Below, piece by piece: positions 36,401 to 38,465 of a stretch of DNA of 64,000 nt. Within the stretch, counting starts at the first letter, position 1. Every line of letters begins with the position of its first letter. The notes beneath the pieces were generated by a model. The model searched no databases, had not been told where the DNA came from, and saw only the letters and a program-made list of their open reading frames with translations. Location: contig CM043963.1 of NCBI GenBank assembly GCA_014529385.2, positions 106,985,912 through 107,049,911 of the forward strand, given 5' to 3'. A program made the position numbers and the translations under genes. Source of the stretch: Adiantum capillus-veneris. Its lineage: Eukaryota > Streptophyta > Polypodiopsida > Polypodiales > Pteridaceae.

Positions 36401-37340
36401 TTTTGCTTGCCAAAAGCAGGTCCTTGGCTGGAAACTTGAAAATACTTGATATATTTCAAGGCTAAGTAAAACCTGGCAATGCTATTATGAGCATTCAAAT
36501 GGAGTGTGGCATGACATGCTAAGCTCAGCACCGTTTTGCTCCTTGTTTGTTGCCTGTTTTTACCTGCTGGCCTGCGTGTATCTTCTTACAATTGAGCTCT
36601 TTCTTGTGTGCTGTGTATACAAATACAGGATGAGAAAGTTGTGGCCTTTCAAGATAGAAATCCATCTGCTTATAGGTATTCCCACAAGATCCATGATTTC
36701 GATTATTTCATTGTTCACAAGTTAAGATGTTAATCTTCTCAAGAAATCACAGGCATTATTTGGTGATTCCTAAAGAGCACATTCCGACAGTAAAGCAGTT
36801 GTGCAAAGGAGAAGAGCATTATGCGCTAGGTAATATGTCGAAAGTGTTGTGCTTCTCAGATCCAATTCAAATCTTTTAACTGGAATGCTCGAATTGTTTT
36901 TTTGTACCATATCCTAATTGTTGTGATGGTGCACAGTTCAACACATGCTGAAGACCGGTGACACCTTGATGCATAGGGATGCTCCTGCGGCTGTTGAGTA
37001 CAGGTGATTTATAATGTTGTTGGGCTTCTTGATTCATCACCTGATTTTCTCTGTGATCTAGTAACATTTTCCTCATATCAAACCTTTGCAAAGGTTTGGG
37101 TTTCACAGGCCTCCTTTCAACAGTGTTAACCATCTTCATTTGCATTGCATGGCTCTTCCCTTTCATTCAAGGTAAAATTTGACAGAAATAAGAGCAGCTG
37201 TGATATATTGACTACCATTAGCATTGGGATTTTGATCAACATTTTATTGCAGGTGGAGAGCATTCAAGTACTTACCATTAGGTCGCTGGGGTGGTTACAT
37301 TGATGCAAACGAGCTGTTACAGAAATTGGATGTCGGATAA
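6702..37340 (+). CDS. HINT4: HIT-domain nucleotide hydrolase/transferase, HINT4-like, six exons
   Basis: Histidine-triad proteins of this branch act on the phosphorus of nucleoside-5'-phosphoramidates and adenylyl-sulfate-type substrates. Exons 6702-6800, 36629-36675, 36753-36829, 36937-37003, 37094-37171 and 37253-37340 join in frame at GT-AG borders to about 151 residues, close to the roughly 146 of Arabidopsis HINT4. Visible features in order: ACPFC (zinc-type Cys pair, residue ~12), [56 protein letters not shown] (active-site HxHxH) and [18 protein letters not shown]. All key residues are present. The start is uncertain: ATG 6702 gives the family's usual short N-terminus, while the in-frame ATG 6591 would add 37 residues. 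Intron 1 is about 29.8 kb, full of retrotransposons. Probably cytosolic (no targeting signal seen). Confidence 0.88.
7245..7603 (-). pseudogene. Gypsy integrase core fragment (element G), right half of a split gene
   Basis: The minus-strand translation in shifting frames recovers [11 protein letters not shown] (first catalytic Asp region) near 7540-7580 and a FH-Q-ADGQS-like block near 7265. These match [11 protein letters not shown] and FHPQTDGQS in the integrase of element E. Several stops and frameshifts are present. The other half of the same gene lies at 10684-11055, beyond inserted element F. Confidence 0.75.
7604..7608. other. Target-site duplication, left, of element F
   Basis: CTTTG immediately left of the 5' LTR, repeated at 10679-10683. 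Confidence 0.92.
7609..8173 (+). repeat. 5' LTR of element F
   Basis: 565 bp, TGTCACAA...TTGGAGTGTCCAAGTCTGTTACA, containing a TTATAAGTG TATA-like motif near 7918. It matches 10108-10678 along its length with small indels and substitutions. Confidence 0.93.
8175..8186 (+). other. Primer-binding site of element F
   Basis: TGGTATCAGAGC, one base after the LTR end; complementary to initiator Met-tRNA. Confidence 0.95.
8238..9257 (+). pseudogene. Gag of element F, frameshifted
   Basis: ATG at 8238 ([13 protein letters not shown]), equivalent to the gag start of element E (MASSKDQ). [18 protein letters not shown] lies in the first frame to about 8440. After a frameshift the second frame carries [50 protein letters not shown] and a Ser/Lys-rich basic stretch. 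Further on, [12 protein letters not shown]-like and KGNART sequences continue, and the conserved WW pair is broken by TGA at 9134-9136 (TGG to TGA). It cannot yield a full Gag. Confidence 0.85.
9258..9521 (+). CDS. Gag-chromodomain fusion ORF of element F
   Basis: Residues 1-28 ([15 protein letters not shown]...FKKIS) are Gag. From about 9342 the frame continues directly into [14 protein letters not shown]...[20 protein letters not shown], the chromodomain that ends gypsy integrases, to a TAG after LEAFGLA. In element E these two segments are about 3.6 kb apart (24.7 and 21.0 kb). The deletion therefore joined them in frame, giving an 87-residue open reading frame. Chromodomains bind methylated histone tails and guide integration; whether this small fusion is ever made is unknown. 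Confidence 0.75.
   Translation: MTNKDTLDAYCERFWSSFLPASSFKKISILVPEQILAHKERKIKGKAIRWFLVKFKNYPELDAKWMEEDLADTPQIVNLYLEAFGLA
9522..10094 (+). other. 3' untranslated region of element F
   Basis: Non-coding, counterpart of 20310-20892 in element E (shared blocks such as 'aattcccgataatatg', 'gacagatctcga', 'gtcatgtgatgt' repeats). No gene is seen. Confidence 0.7.
10095..10107 (+). other. Polypurine tract of element F
   Basis: AAGAGGGGGGTA directly before the 3' LTR; the plus-strand priming site. Confidence 0.85.
10108..10678 (+). repeat. 3' LTR of element F
   Basis: 571 bp, starts TGTCACAAACTGGTGACG and ends CAAGTCTGTTACA. Followed by the TSD CTTTG at 10679-10683. Confidence 0.93.
10679..11055 (-). 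pseudogene. Gypsy integrase N-terminal fragment (element G)
   Basis: On the minus strand a 65-codon frame encodes [20 protein letters not shown] and [20 protein letters not shown] plus [11 protein letters not shown], the His/Cys zinc-binding domain of gypsy integrase (HHCC: H-x-H...C-x2-C). A shifted frame upstream (about 10888-10960) gives [15 protein letters not shown], the linker after RNase H. The gene continues at 7603 and below once element F is removed. It ends at the (GA)n tract at 11060. Confidence 0.85.
11060..11152. repeat. (GA)n microsatellite, 93 bp
   Basis: An uninterrupted GA/AG dinucleotide run; apparent Arg-Glu or Ser-Leu reading frames through it are artefacts. Confidence 0.97.
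11153..11830 (-). repeat. LTR fragment M (minus strand)
   Basis: The minus strand carries a TATA box CTATAAAAGG (11755-11764), a long leader rich in 'tcagccc' and 'cagcgtt' motifs, then GGGGGGCCCTTGAGAGGG...TTGGGACCCCAT followed by (CT)n. The same architecture occurs at 14262-14772 and 39600-40131, which suggests an LTR family. LTR limits were not found precisely. Confidence 0.5.
11831..12289. other. Non-coding repeat-derived DNA, probably LTR upstream part
   Basis: No gene. Contains two diverged copies of a 'gaccaggaatccg(a/c)ttgac-gggga' block (about 11900 and 12224), so at least part is duplicated or belongs to the U3 of fragment M. Confidence 0.35.
12290..12960 (+). pseudogene. Gypsy reverse transcriptase remnant
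   Basis: The plus strand, through many stops and frameshifts, recovers [46 protein letters not shown] and [17 protein letters not shown]. These match the RT entry region of element E (23.4-23.7 kb). A later block 'gtttgtgggcacctttttt aacgacgtcatcgtattctcc' corresponds to the catalytic FFDDIIVFS region. Thoroughly dead. Confidence 0.8.
12961..13385. other. Unassigned sequence with a repeated 75-bp block
   Basis: No gene. Positions 13195-13270 (aagaaacagaggaaacccca and onward) are near-identical to 26530-26605, the right flank of element E, showing a common older repeat. Confidence 0.5.
13386..13930 (+). pseudogene. Gypsy gag remnant (D region)
   Basis: ATG-led frame 13386-13814 with a Pro-rich segment ([17 protein letters not shown]) and then [15 protein letters not shown]. 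The conserved QF after it is preceded by TAG at 13812-13814 where a second Gln is expected. The same frame continues [20 protein letters not shown] and then TGA at 13902-13904 where the first Trp of the WW pair is expected. Both changes are one transition away from the family residues. Confidence 0.75.
14262..14772 (+). repeat. LTR fragment D, left part
   Basis: TATA-like CATATATAAG (14262-14271), a leader with many 'cagcatttccag' and 'tcagccc' repeats, then GGGGGGGCCCTTGGAGGGG and TTTGGGACTCCATG. It is interrupted at 14773-14777 by copia C. The LTR start is upstream, perhaps near 13935, but unclear. Confidence 0.55.
14773..14777. other. Target-site duplication, left, of copia C
   Basis: TAGTC, repeated at 19564-19568. 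Confidence 0.93.
14778..15004 (+). repeat. 5' LTR of copia C
   Basis: 227 bp, ttaccatatacatgtggtag...ccctaattccaaca. The first base pair reads GG where the 3' LTR has TG. About ten differences from 19337-19563 by eye. Confidence 0.93.
15007..15018 (+). other. Primer-binding site of copia C
   Basis: TTGTATCAGAGC; one mismatch to the initiator Met-tRNA complement TGGTATCAGAGC. Two bases separate it from the LTR end. Confidence 0.85.
15359..16250 (+). pseudogene. Copia C gag with zinc knuckle
   Basis: ATG at 15359 opens [20 protein letters not shown]; the family pattern '[13 protein letters not shown]...VWNIV' is clear. The frame runs to TAG at 15887-15889 (SDSYLV-stop, one transition from Gln CAG). 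The same frame continues as TVLDALPDS-stop-RTFASTW. After a shift the CCHC knuckle [14 protein letters not shown] appears at about 16204-16245. Gag packages the element RNA; this copy is non-functional. Confidence 0.88.
16231..18429 (+). CDS. Copia C pol: integrase and reverse transcriptase (defective)
   Basis: 732-codon open frame. After the basic tail of the zinc knuckle it passes straight into [16 protein letters not shown], so the protease DSGA segment is absent. Integrase: HARFGHL and CEGCNLGK (HHCC), then HSDVCGP (Asp, ~16744), RSDRGGEY (Asp, ~16933) and IVERKN (Glu, ~17041), giving D-35-E spacing. [22 protein letters not shown], then [10 protein letters not shown], where about 20 residues including the usual QMDVK block are missing. 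[10 protein letters not shown] follows, and YVDD at 18307-18318. The frame ends at TAG after HHYLGI. Individual domains look sound, but the polyprotein cannot mature. Confidence 0.9.
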   Translation: MIKSCPKLKAKEAKKKEGGSTANASSTTNAAIVESLLSVSALARLGLVVKFVDDRCTIYDLSFGDEIVASGLLYRGLYKLTLYDKCGQNFANAVADSRAISDAKLWHARFGHLNFANLLSLQKSDMVASLPPLEAPVNHVCEGCNLGKIQRSKFPKDGSIRATCRLQLVHSDVCGPMQTLSLGNYLYFVTFIDDYSRYAWVFLLKAKSEVFMCFKQFLAMAENVSKCTMGTLRSDRGGEYMSHEFNAFLVSRGIKHQCTVPYTPQQNGIVERKNKSLTEMARCMVKSQALPHSFWLEAIMCATYVLNRCPTKALQSITPYEAWHDRKPSIEHMRVFGCLAYALVPQTQRKKLDDKAVKCIFVGYSAKSKGYRLYHPQTKRILVSRNVVFAEDSVQPLLSCTRDSNVSSQDIYDTLLPLFSGGNTNVSSNEANVQPMGVFENVTDQPITDADVHDVLDEERVENEQARGMPKWLVHTLRDSKLDASLSSRTRSGSRHASYASDCYALAVSSLHDVEEPLSFDEAQNSENWMAVMQSEYDALIENDTWTLCDLPHGKKAIGTKWVYKLKRKSDGEIDRHKARLVAKGYAQQKGIDYEETFAPTCRMTTVCFLCAFLNGDIFEKVYVTQPRSFVIEGQEDKVCRCKKALYGLKQSPHAWYKKAETHLVKQGFCNSPTKSTLYVKREGDVLLIVVLYVDDLLITGPNERHIVEFKADLNATFKMKDLGLLHHYLGI
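18430..19261 (+). pseudogene. Copia C RT tail and RNase H
   Basis: Continues in pieces after the stop at 18427-18429: [20 protein letters not shown] (RT connection), a shifted block 18600-18730, then a 170-codon frame 18752-19261. That frame has [49 protein letters not shown] and DLFTKAL, the copia RNase H signature. Ends at TGA 19259-19261, just before the polypurine tract. Confidence 0.9.
19327..19336 (+). other. Polypurine tract of copia C
   Basis: AGGGGGGATT immediately before the 3' LTR. Confidence 0.85.
19337..19563 (+). repeat. 3' LTR of copia C
   Basis: 227 bp, tgttaccatatacatgtgg...ccctaattccaaca, followed by the TSD TAGTC at 19564-19568. Confidence 0.95.
19564..19750 (+). repeat. 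LTR fragment D, right part
   Basis: Once copia C and one TSD copy are removed, this continues 14262-14772 directly into a (CT)n(AC)n tract (19568-19617), as in fragment M where the conserved CCCTTG block is also followed by (CT)n. Ends in TGTTACA at 19744-19750, a plausible LTR end; no PBS follows. Confidence 0.5.
19751..19924 (-). other. Short unassigned open stretch on the minus strand
   Basis: About 50 codons without a stop on the minus strand, containing [20 protein letters not shown] and [16 protein letters not shown]. Not recognised. It sits between LTR D and the broken 3' LTR of element E, so it may be a transposon fragment. Confidence 0.3.
19925..20291 (-). repeat. Truncated 3' LTR of element E
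   Basis: The minus-strand LTR starts TGTCACAAACTGGTGACG at 20291 and matches the 5' LTR (26529 down to about 26207), including the (CT)n tract (20012-20062 here). It stops at about 19925, so the last ~270 bp (R-U5 side) are missing. Confidence 0.88.
20292..20309 (+). other. Inverted copy of the LTR end/PBS junction
   Basis: Reads tacagtggtatcaaagtg on the plus strand. The identical 18 bases occur on the minus strand at 25922-25939, where they are the last bases of the 5' LTR plus the PBS of this element. Here they lie against the start of the 3' LTR, in the place where the related element F has its polypurine tract. Confidence 0.85.
20310..20892 (-). other. 3' untranslated region of element E
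   Basis: Between integrase and the 3' LTR. Homologous to 9522-10094 of element F, with 'catgacatcac'-type short repeats near 20420-20475. No gene. Confidence 0.75.
20893..21354 (-). CDS. Element E integrase C-terminus with chromodomain
   Basis: 153 codons in one frame: [46 protein letters not shown] (the GPY/F-like module of gypsy integrases), an acidic linker [10 protein letters not shown], then the chromodomain [12 protein letters not shown]...[20 protein letters not shown] and DLADT. It lacks a separate start and is the downstream part of the pol frame, cut off by TAG at 21394-21396 (AL-Q-K-S-stop-E-T-Q). Chromodomains direct integration to heterochromatin. Confidence 0.93.
   Translation of the reverse strand: MKLKEGDWMLLCFEKARRRKKKGKKKLFPKLSMRYYRPFQISEKINDVSFRLKLPDTWRIRNAFHVSLLKPFNGDVPKDGEPDEQPEVEENEEILVPEHILAHKDRKNKGKVRRRFLVKFKNYRALDAKWMKEEDLADTPQIVNLYLEAFGLA
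21397..22660 (-). CDS. Element E RNase H and integrase core
   Basis: Open from about 22660 to 21524 (378 codons). RNase [44 protein letters not shown]. Integrase zinc finger: [10 protein letters not shown] and [10 protein letters not shown]. Catalytic core: MDFIFDLP (Asp), SAKDPRFTS (Asp) and [13 protein letters not shown] (Glu). Stop at 21522-21524; the same polyprotein continues to 21397. It is joined to RT upstream only through a frameshift near 22660. Processed products would reverse transcribe and insert the element; here the chain is broken. Confidence 0.92.
22602..23948 (-). CDS. Element E reverse transcriptase
   Basis: 448-codon frame. An N-terminal linker ([18 protein letters not shown]) leads to [62 protein letters not shown] and [12 protein letters not shown]. 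The active site FFDDIIVFS is at 23142-23153, then [14 protein letters not shown]. The catalytic pair is intact, but the residue before DD is Phe rather than the usual Leu or Val. The frame runs past the RNase H start ([17 protein letters not shown]) and is lost by frameshift near 22665. Confidence 0.93.
   Translation of the reverse strand: MVPQEQHVVDYRVRKATLTTKKGITIVLDVKLKGESVPIVSTSAISKLKKSSLFVYSIFMKELSDEDRTNMSELDKERQDFLHSHADCFSEGLAGELPPACPEDHTINLIPGSTPLNRPPYRVSRAQNEEIMNQVKDPLEKGLVHPSTSPYCSSVLLVLKKDRTWRMCIDYRALNKITIKNRFSIPRIDNILDRLQGSSCFSKINLKSRYHQIRIAPGDVYKTAFRTTFGLFEFLVMPFGLTNAPATFNRMMDRIFREYRLFVGTFFDDIIVFSKDEAKHRDHLLQVFQALQDHKLVINAKKSKFFLREIHFLGHIVSAAGVQMDPAKIETIRDWPDLKNVHEVRSFLELCSYYRGFIRKFVEVASPLHILTQKGVPFSWGPTEVTAFQTLKEKLTTGPVLTLSDLQKSFEVYCDACGRSLGAVLMQEDHVCLREPIVLKAGIDSTDL
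23851..24351 (-). CDS. Element E aspartic protease region
   Basis: Frame open 23851-24252 and linked upstream to gag. [20 protein letters not shown] and [14 protein letters not shown] are the gypsy protease region with FDGGA at the active-site position (family usual D-[ST]-G-A). It is followed by [20 protein letters not shown] and DFYIIPL. Frameshifted to the RT frame near 23945. Gly in place of Ser/Thr after Asp makes activity doubtful. Confidence 0.85.
   Translation of the reverse strand, partial: EQNDKDDERPESSRAAKERGRKGKKKTELVPNCVGTDPNTMDESTKLCRTWGKVKDQEALIFFDGGAKGNFISQELAARLEITPDRMGPLAEAVLAAPGRDVAITPVIGKLWLHCQGYLGHEDFYIIPLEAWEFLGTTRTTRGRLSGEESDIDHKEGHNHCTRCKT
24352..25872 (-). pseudogene. 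Element E gag with poly-Ser tract and zinc knuckle
   Basis: ATG at 25872 ([15 protein letters not shown]). [50 protein letters not shown], then a run of about 20 Ser encoded by a (GAA)n/(TTC)n tract (25337-25390) and a Lys-rich stretch. TAG at 25192-25194; the same frame continues [17 protein letters not shown], then [13 protein letters not shown], a second TAG at 25006-25008 in the V-[Q]-QF motif, [10 protein letters not shown], and [15 protein letters not shown]. The zinc knuckle is [11 protein letters not shown], with its first Cys altered (SFGCG). A third TAG is at 24352-24354. Confidence 0.9.
25337..25390. repeat. (GAA)n trinucleotide tract within gag
   Basis: About 17 GAA units on the plus strand, coding poly-Ser on the minus strand. 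Confidence 0.93.
25921..25934 (-). other. Primer-binding site of element E
   Basis: Minus strand TGGTATCAAAGTGC: the first eight bases fit initiator Met-tRNA (TGGTATCAGAGC), the rest diverge. One base from the LTR end at 25936. Confidence 0.88.
25936..26529 (-). repeat. 5' LTR of element E
   Basis: 594 bp, minus strand TGTCACAAACTGG...GGAGTGTCCAAGTCTGTTACA. Contains a (CT)n tract at 26299-26320. Same termini as the LTRs of F and, with changes, of H. Confidence 0.93.
26530..26853. other. Flank with a shared 75-bp block and old LTR-like sequence
   Basis: 26530-26605 duplicates 13195-13270. 26674-26780 resembles the U3 of the E/F LTRs ('gacgtggcaagtgta', 'gccacgtggcatattttgt'). The block ends in ctaaagagggc, a polypurine-like run just before LTR H. 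No gene. Confidence 0.5.
26854..27486 (+). repeat. 5' LTR of gypsy element H
   Basis: 633 bp, TGTCACAAAGTGATGATG...GGAGTGTCCAAGCTTGTAACA. A diverged relative of the E/F LTRs, with a (CT)n tract at 27367-27407. Followed by a PBS, so it is a 5' LTR; no partner LTR was found. Confidence 0.85.
27488..27499 (+). other. Primer-binding site of element H
   Basis: TGGTATCAGAGC, one base after the LTR end. Confidence 0.93.
27500..28370 (+). pseudogene. Gag start of gypsy element H, truncated
   Basis: Shifting frames. The clearest part is at 28071-28340: [13 protein letters not shown] followed by a Ser-rich stretch ([13 protein letters not shown]) and a Lys/Arg block ([17 protein letters not shown]). 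This is the same domain order as in the gag of element E. It stops where the LINE sequence begins (about 28340). Two 'ggagaatctga(c/t)ag' repeats lie near 27560 and 27740 in the N-terminal part. Confidence 0.72.
28338..28588 (-). pseudogene. LINE ORF2 C-terminal fragment, left of copia I
   Basis: The minus strand gives [19 protein letters not shown]...[23 protein letters not shown], resembling the Cys/His block (C..C..H....ETxxHxLxxCxxA) at the C-terminus of plant LINE ORF2. When copia I and one TSD copy are removed it runs on from 33902, on the same strand. Confidence 0.6.
28584..28588. other. Target-site duplication, left, of copia I
   Basis: AGTAG, repeated at 33902-33906. Confidence 0.93.
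28589..28872 (-). repeat. 3' LTR of copia I
   Basis: Minus strand TGTTGGGTTAAAGGCC...CGCGCTCAACA. Contains a perfect hairpin of two 11-bp arms (GTCCAGGTTCA / TGAACCTGGAC) at 28799-28823, plus strand, with loop TAT. Confidence 0.95.
28873..28884 (-). other. Polypurine tract of copia I
   Basis: Minus strand AAGTGGGAGGT next to the 3' LTR; identical to the tract of copia J (54889-54899). Confidence 0.9.
29052..29957 (-). CDS. Copia I reverse transcriptase tail and RNase H
   Basis: 301-codon frame: [21 protein letters not shown] (active site at 29857-29868), [62 protein letters not shown] and HARTKHIDV. All main RT and RNase H motifs are present; it stops after HIDV at TGA, a little short of the usual end (next residues VxYHFIR). 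Separated from the front of RT by TAG near 29973 (QW-stop-KKFD). Confidence 0.93.
   Translation of the reverse strand: MLSQGFKRSHSDHCLYTKKDNDRSPIILVLYVDDMLIAGKHKSTIDALKRQLNSAFAMKDLGDAEHILGMRIKRDRKLKLLFLSQEKYIAEVLDRFNMAEAKSLGVPLPPHTKLSKADCPKDDVAMNAMKGIPYASACGSLMYAMVATRPDIAHAVGVVSRYMSNPGKAHWKAVKCILRYSSGTQSRCICYGKSDLKLQGYCDADMAGDLDTRKSTSGYVFAIPGGDVSWCSRLQKIVALSTTEAEYISATEASKEAIWLGRLVKELGMPASTPVLGCDSQSAVYLAKNAVFHARTKHIDV
29976..30626 (-). CDS. Copia I reverse transcriptase, N-terminal part
   Basis: 216-codon frame with acidic linker ([18 protein letters not shown]), then [73 protein letters not shown] and [19 protein letters not shown], the canonical copia RT fingers and palm entry. The next codon is TAG where Tyr is usual. 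Linked upstream to integrase through a frameshift near 30690. Confidence 0.93.
   Translation of the reverse strand: MAENDFQQHEHAENELPPDVEPVPENVDHWVRRSTRVKRLIQRFDPSLHHVMLTDEGEPLTYKEAKSCELSNKWELAMQEEIKSLHANNTWDLVPLPKGRKALPNKWVYKVKCVDGKPKYKARLVAKGYAQKEGIDFQETFSPVVKLTTLRVLFALAAVLDLELNQMDVKTTFLHGDIDEDIYMKQPEGFVVPDRKELVCKLRRALYGLRQSSRQW
30671..31237 (-). CDS. Copia I integrase C-terminal part
   Basis: 188-codon frame: [19 protein letters not shown] (third catalytic residue, Glu), [51 protein letters not shown] and [12 protein letters not shown], the usual copia GKGY-like module. It begins in a different frame from the first part of integrase because of the break near 31296. Confidence 0.92.
   Translation of the reverse strand: MTAPYNPSSNGVAERYNRTLCERVRCMLSTANLPHGFWGEALKTAVHVCNRSPNSTLKNDIPEEVWYGKPASYDHLRVFGCEAFVHVRNDLRTKLDANSIQGLFLGYGEEGEMGNRIWLPQFKRVVRSRDVVFNEAKLLKNATSSEIDKKSVKFQPLLPPIDVEKEPQDALPQAEIDNQPVKTLSQKR
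31234..33090 (-). pseudogene. Copia I gag-protease-integrase front
   Basis: ATG at 33090 ([12 protein letters not shown]; the usual short lead to [11 protein letters not shown]). An in-frame TAG at 32941-32943 comes before [20 protein letters not shown], after which 567 codons are open. Gag core [15 protein letters not shown], zinc knuckle [14 protein letters not shown] (about 32370-32410), protease [12 protein letters not shown] (~32050), integrase HHCC ([19 protein letters not shown]), [18 protein letters not shown] and RSDNGG. The frame is lost in the C6 run (plus strand) near 31293-31298, right after RSDNGG, so Asp-Asp and Glu fall in different frames. Confidence 0.93.
33091..33593 (-). 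other. Untranslated leader of copia I
   Basis: About 500 bp between PBS and gag ATG, no coding sequence; pyrimidine- and 'ctgttttg'-rich on the plus strand (33250-33470). Confidence 0.8.
33594..33605 (-). other. Primer-binding site of copia I
   Basis: Minus strand TAGTATCAGAGC, one mismatch to the initiator Met-tRNA complement, two bases from the LTR end. Confidence 0.88.
33608..33901 (-). repeat. 5' LTR of copia I
   Basis: 294 bp. Near-identical to 28589-28872 except a few substitutions, a roughly 10-bp insertion near 33815-33827 and the hairpin loop ATA (33828-33852) instead of TAT. Confidence 0.95.
33902..35290 (-). pseudogene. LINE (non-LTR retrotransposon) reverse transcriptase remnant
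   Basis: Minus-strand frames with shifts: [11 protein letters not shown] (RT palm, 35111-35122), [20 protein letters not shown], a diverged [31 protein letters not shown] and [24 protein letters not shown], then [20 protein letters not shown]. This order (FADD, SG-INW-KS, YLG, LSLAGR-VxNQVL, W-GGLG) is diagnostic for plant LINE ORF2. At least four frame changes. It continues left of copia I at 28588. GC-rich compared with its surroundings. Confidence 0.85.
35291..35439 (-). other. Unassigned segment between LINE and gypsy remnants
   Basis: The minus strand is open ([39 protein letters not shown]) but I cannot place it. It may be LINE sequence upstream of the RT palm. Confidence 0.35.
35440..35870 (-). 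pseudogene. Gypsy gag/protease remnant
   Basis: Minus strand: zinc-knuckle block [20 protein letters not shown] (about 35690-35740; CxxC...H with the last Cys lost) after a Lys-rich segment, then [20 protein letters not shown] (35460-35555), matching the protease entry of element E ([18 protein letters not shown]). It breaks off at the junction with LINE-side sequence. Confidence 0.75.
35871..36628 (+). other. Distal end of HIT intron 1
   Basis: No coding or repeat signature seen. Probably original intron, ending in a pyrimidine-rich stretch and tacag at 36628. Confidence 0.5.
36629..36675 (+). CDS. HINT4: HIT gene exon 2
   Basis: Acceptor TACAG|GATGAG, donor TATAG|GTATTC. Encodes [15 protein letters not shown] plus two bases of an Arg codon. 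Starts in phase 0, matching exon 1. Confidence 0.9.
36753..36829 (+). CDS. HINT4: HIT gene exon 3
   Basis: Acceptor TCACAG|GCATTAT, donor GCTAG|GTAATA. Completes the Arg, then encodes [19 protein letters not shown] and EEHYAL, the central strand and helix of the HIT fold. Confidence 0.92.
36937..37003 (+). CDS. HINT4: HIT gene exon 4
   Basis: Acceptor GCACAG|TTCAAC, donor TACAG|GTGATT. Encodes [20 protein letters not shown] and Y, with split codons at both edges that stay in frame. Confidence 0.88.
37094..37171 (+). CDS. HINT4: HIT gene exon 5 with the histidine triad
   Basis: Acceptor GCAAAG|GTTTGG, donor TCAAG|GTAAAA. Encodes [18 protein letters not shown] and then MALPFHS. HLHLH is the catalytic triad motif, with the nucleophilic His in the middle. 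Confidence 0.93.
37253..37340 (+). CDS. HINT4: HIT gene exon 6 and stop
   Basis: Acceptor TTGCAG|GTGGAG. Encodes [20 protein letters not shown] and LLQKLDVG, then TAA at 37338-37340. The Leu-Gly...Gly-Gly C-terminal block is typical of the HINT3/4 branch. Confidence 0.92.
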
Positions 37341-38465
37341 AGCAATCAGACACTCTTAATCTAGGTTTACACTTCCCACCATTGTGGATGGGCAGCATCA
37401 AATGAAGAAGGATGAGATGCCCTCTAAAGATAAGGTCATCCTCTCACTTGGTCTTTTGGACATGAAAGGCACTAAAAACCTGAGAAAGGATGTTTAACCA
37501 CTTTCCAGCAACATGTGATGATAATAGCAAAACAATAAGAAACAGCTAATCTCATTCGTATGCTTCCATCTTCCTCAATTCATTTATTATAGGCATCTTT
37601 TTGAGTTTTGCGGTGTGTGTTGCTGTTGGGTGTAAGAGCATATATAATTAGGTGTATGCAACTGGACATTCAAAAGCAATGAAAATAATCTGTTTCTTTT
37701 CTTTTTCTAACGCATGTTTCTTTGTGTGCGTGCATGCGAAAATATACGTGCGTGTAGGCGCCAAGTATGTGCAGATCTACTTCTATGTGTGTGTGTGGGG
37801 GGGGGGGGCGCGGGGGGGCTAGTTTAGATGAGGTGGTGGAAGTAGAGACCCCTTTGATGTGTGAATTTTATTTCATCCAAGAAGCTAACCACACTCACTA
37901 CTGCATTTAGCAATCAAGTATGTCATTAGTGTGCTGATAATAATCCACTGCCTTGAAAGAGGGCGAAACTTGTTTCCGTGTAGCATGCTTTTGCCACGAG
38001 AGAAGGGGTGAGGACAGTGCATGAAGCCAGGGGCTAGTGCAAATTATGGACCTCAAAACTGATTAAGTGGTATGCAATGGAGAGTATACAGAAAAACTAT
38101 GAAGCTCAAGAATGTCCTAACTTTACGTGTTCACCAAAGCTTATCAATGTTTTGAGCAATGTTCCGCAACCCAAGCCTAGGTTTTGTGTTTCAGCTTTGA
38201 GGCACTTATGAACATGGTAACAAGGTCACTATCATATGAGACCAGCCAAGAGGAAGCAAGCCAGGAAAGAAGCCAATCAACTTGCTAGAGGTAAGGCAAA
38301 AGAGAGACCGTTTTAGTCCCTTTAGTTGGTGCTATTCAAGTTGGCACGGGGGTTAGGCTTTTAAACCCTAACCCCTTAGGCCTCTCAGCCACATCTTCTG
38401 GGTTAGAGTTTTTAAACTCTTAACTCCTTGTCCTCTCGGCCATTTCCTCTGGTTGGGCACGCCAT
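37341..38465 (+). other. 3' flank of the HIT gene
   Basis: 3' UTR and intergenic DNA without other genes. Possible polyadenylation region near 37640-37700 (agcaatgaaaataatctg). A GT/G run is at 37785-37819. Confidence 0.45.
37785..37819. repeat. GT tract and long G-run
   Basis: gtgtgtgtgtg followed by 13 G, cgc and seven more G; a G-quadruplex-prone tract. Confidence 0.9.

Larger units (their letters stand above)
6801..36628 (+). other. Intron 1 of the HIT gene, 29,828 bp
   Basis: GT at 6801 and AG at 36627-36628. Nearly all of it is assigned to LTR retrotransposons (G, F, M, D, C, E, H, I), a LINE and gypsy fragments. Original intron sequence appears to survive mainly at the two edges (6801-7244 and about 35871-36628), where no coding signal is seen. 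Confidence 0.8.

Noticed and set aside
35871-36628. A first exon for the HIT gene immediately upstream of exon 2
   Set aside because: No CxxC-coding stretch with a phase-0 donor was found here; the exon at 6702-6800 fits in sequence, phase and strand.
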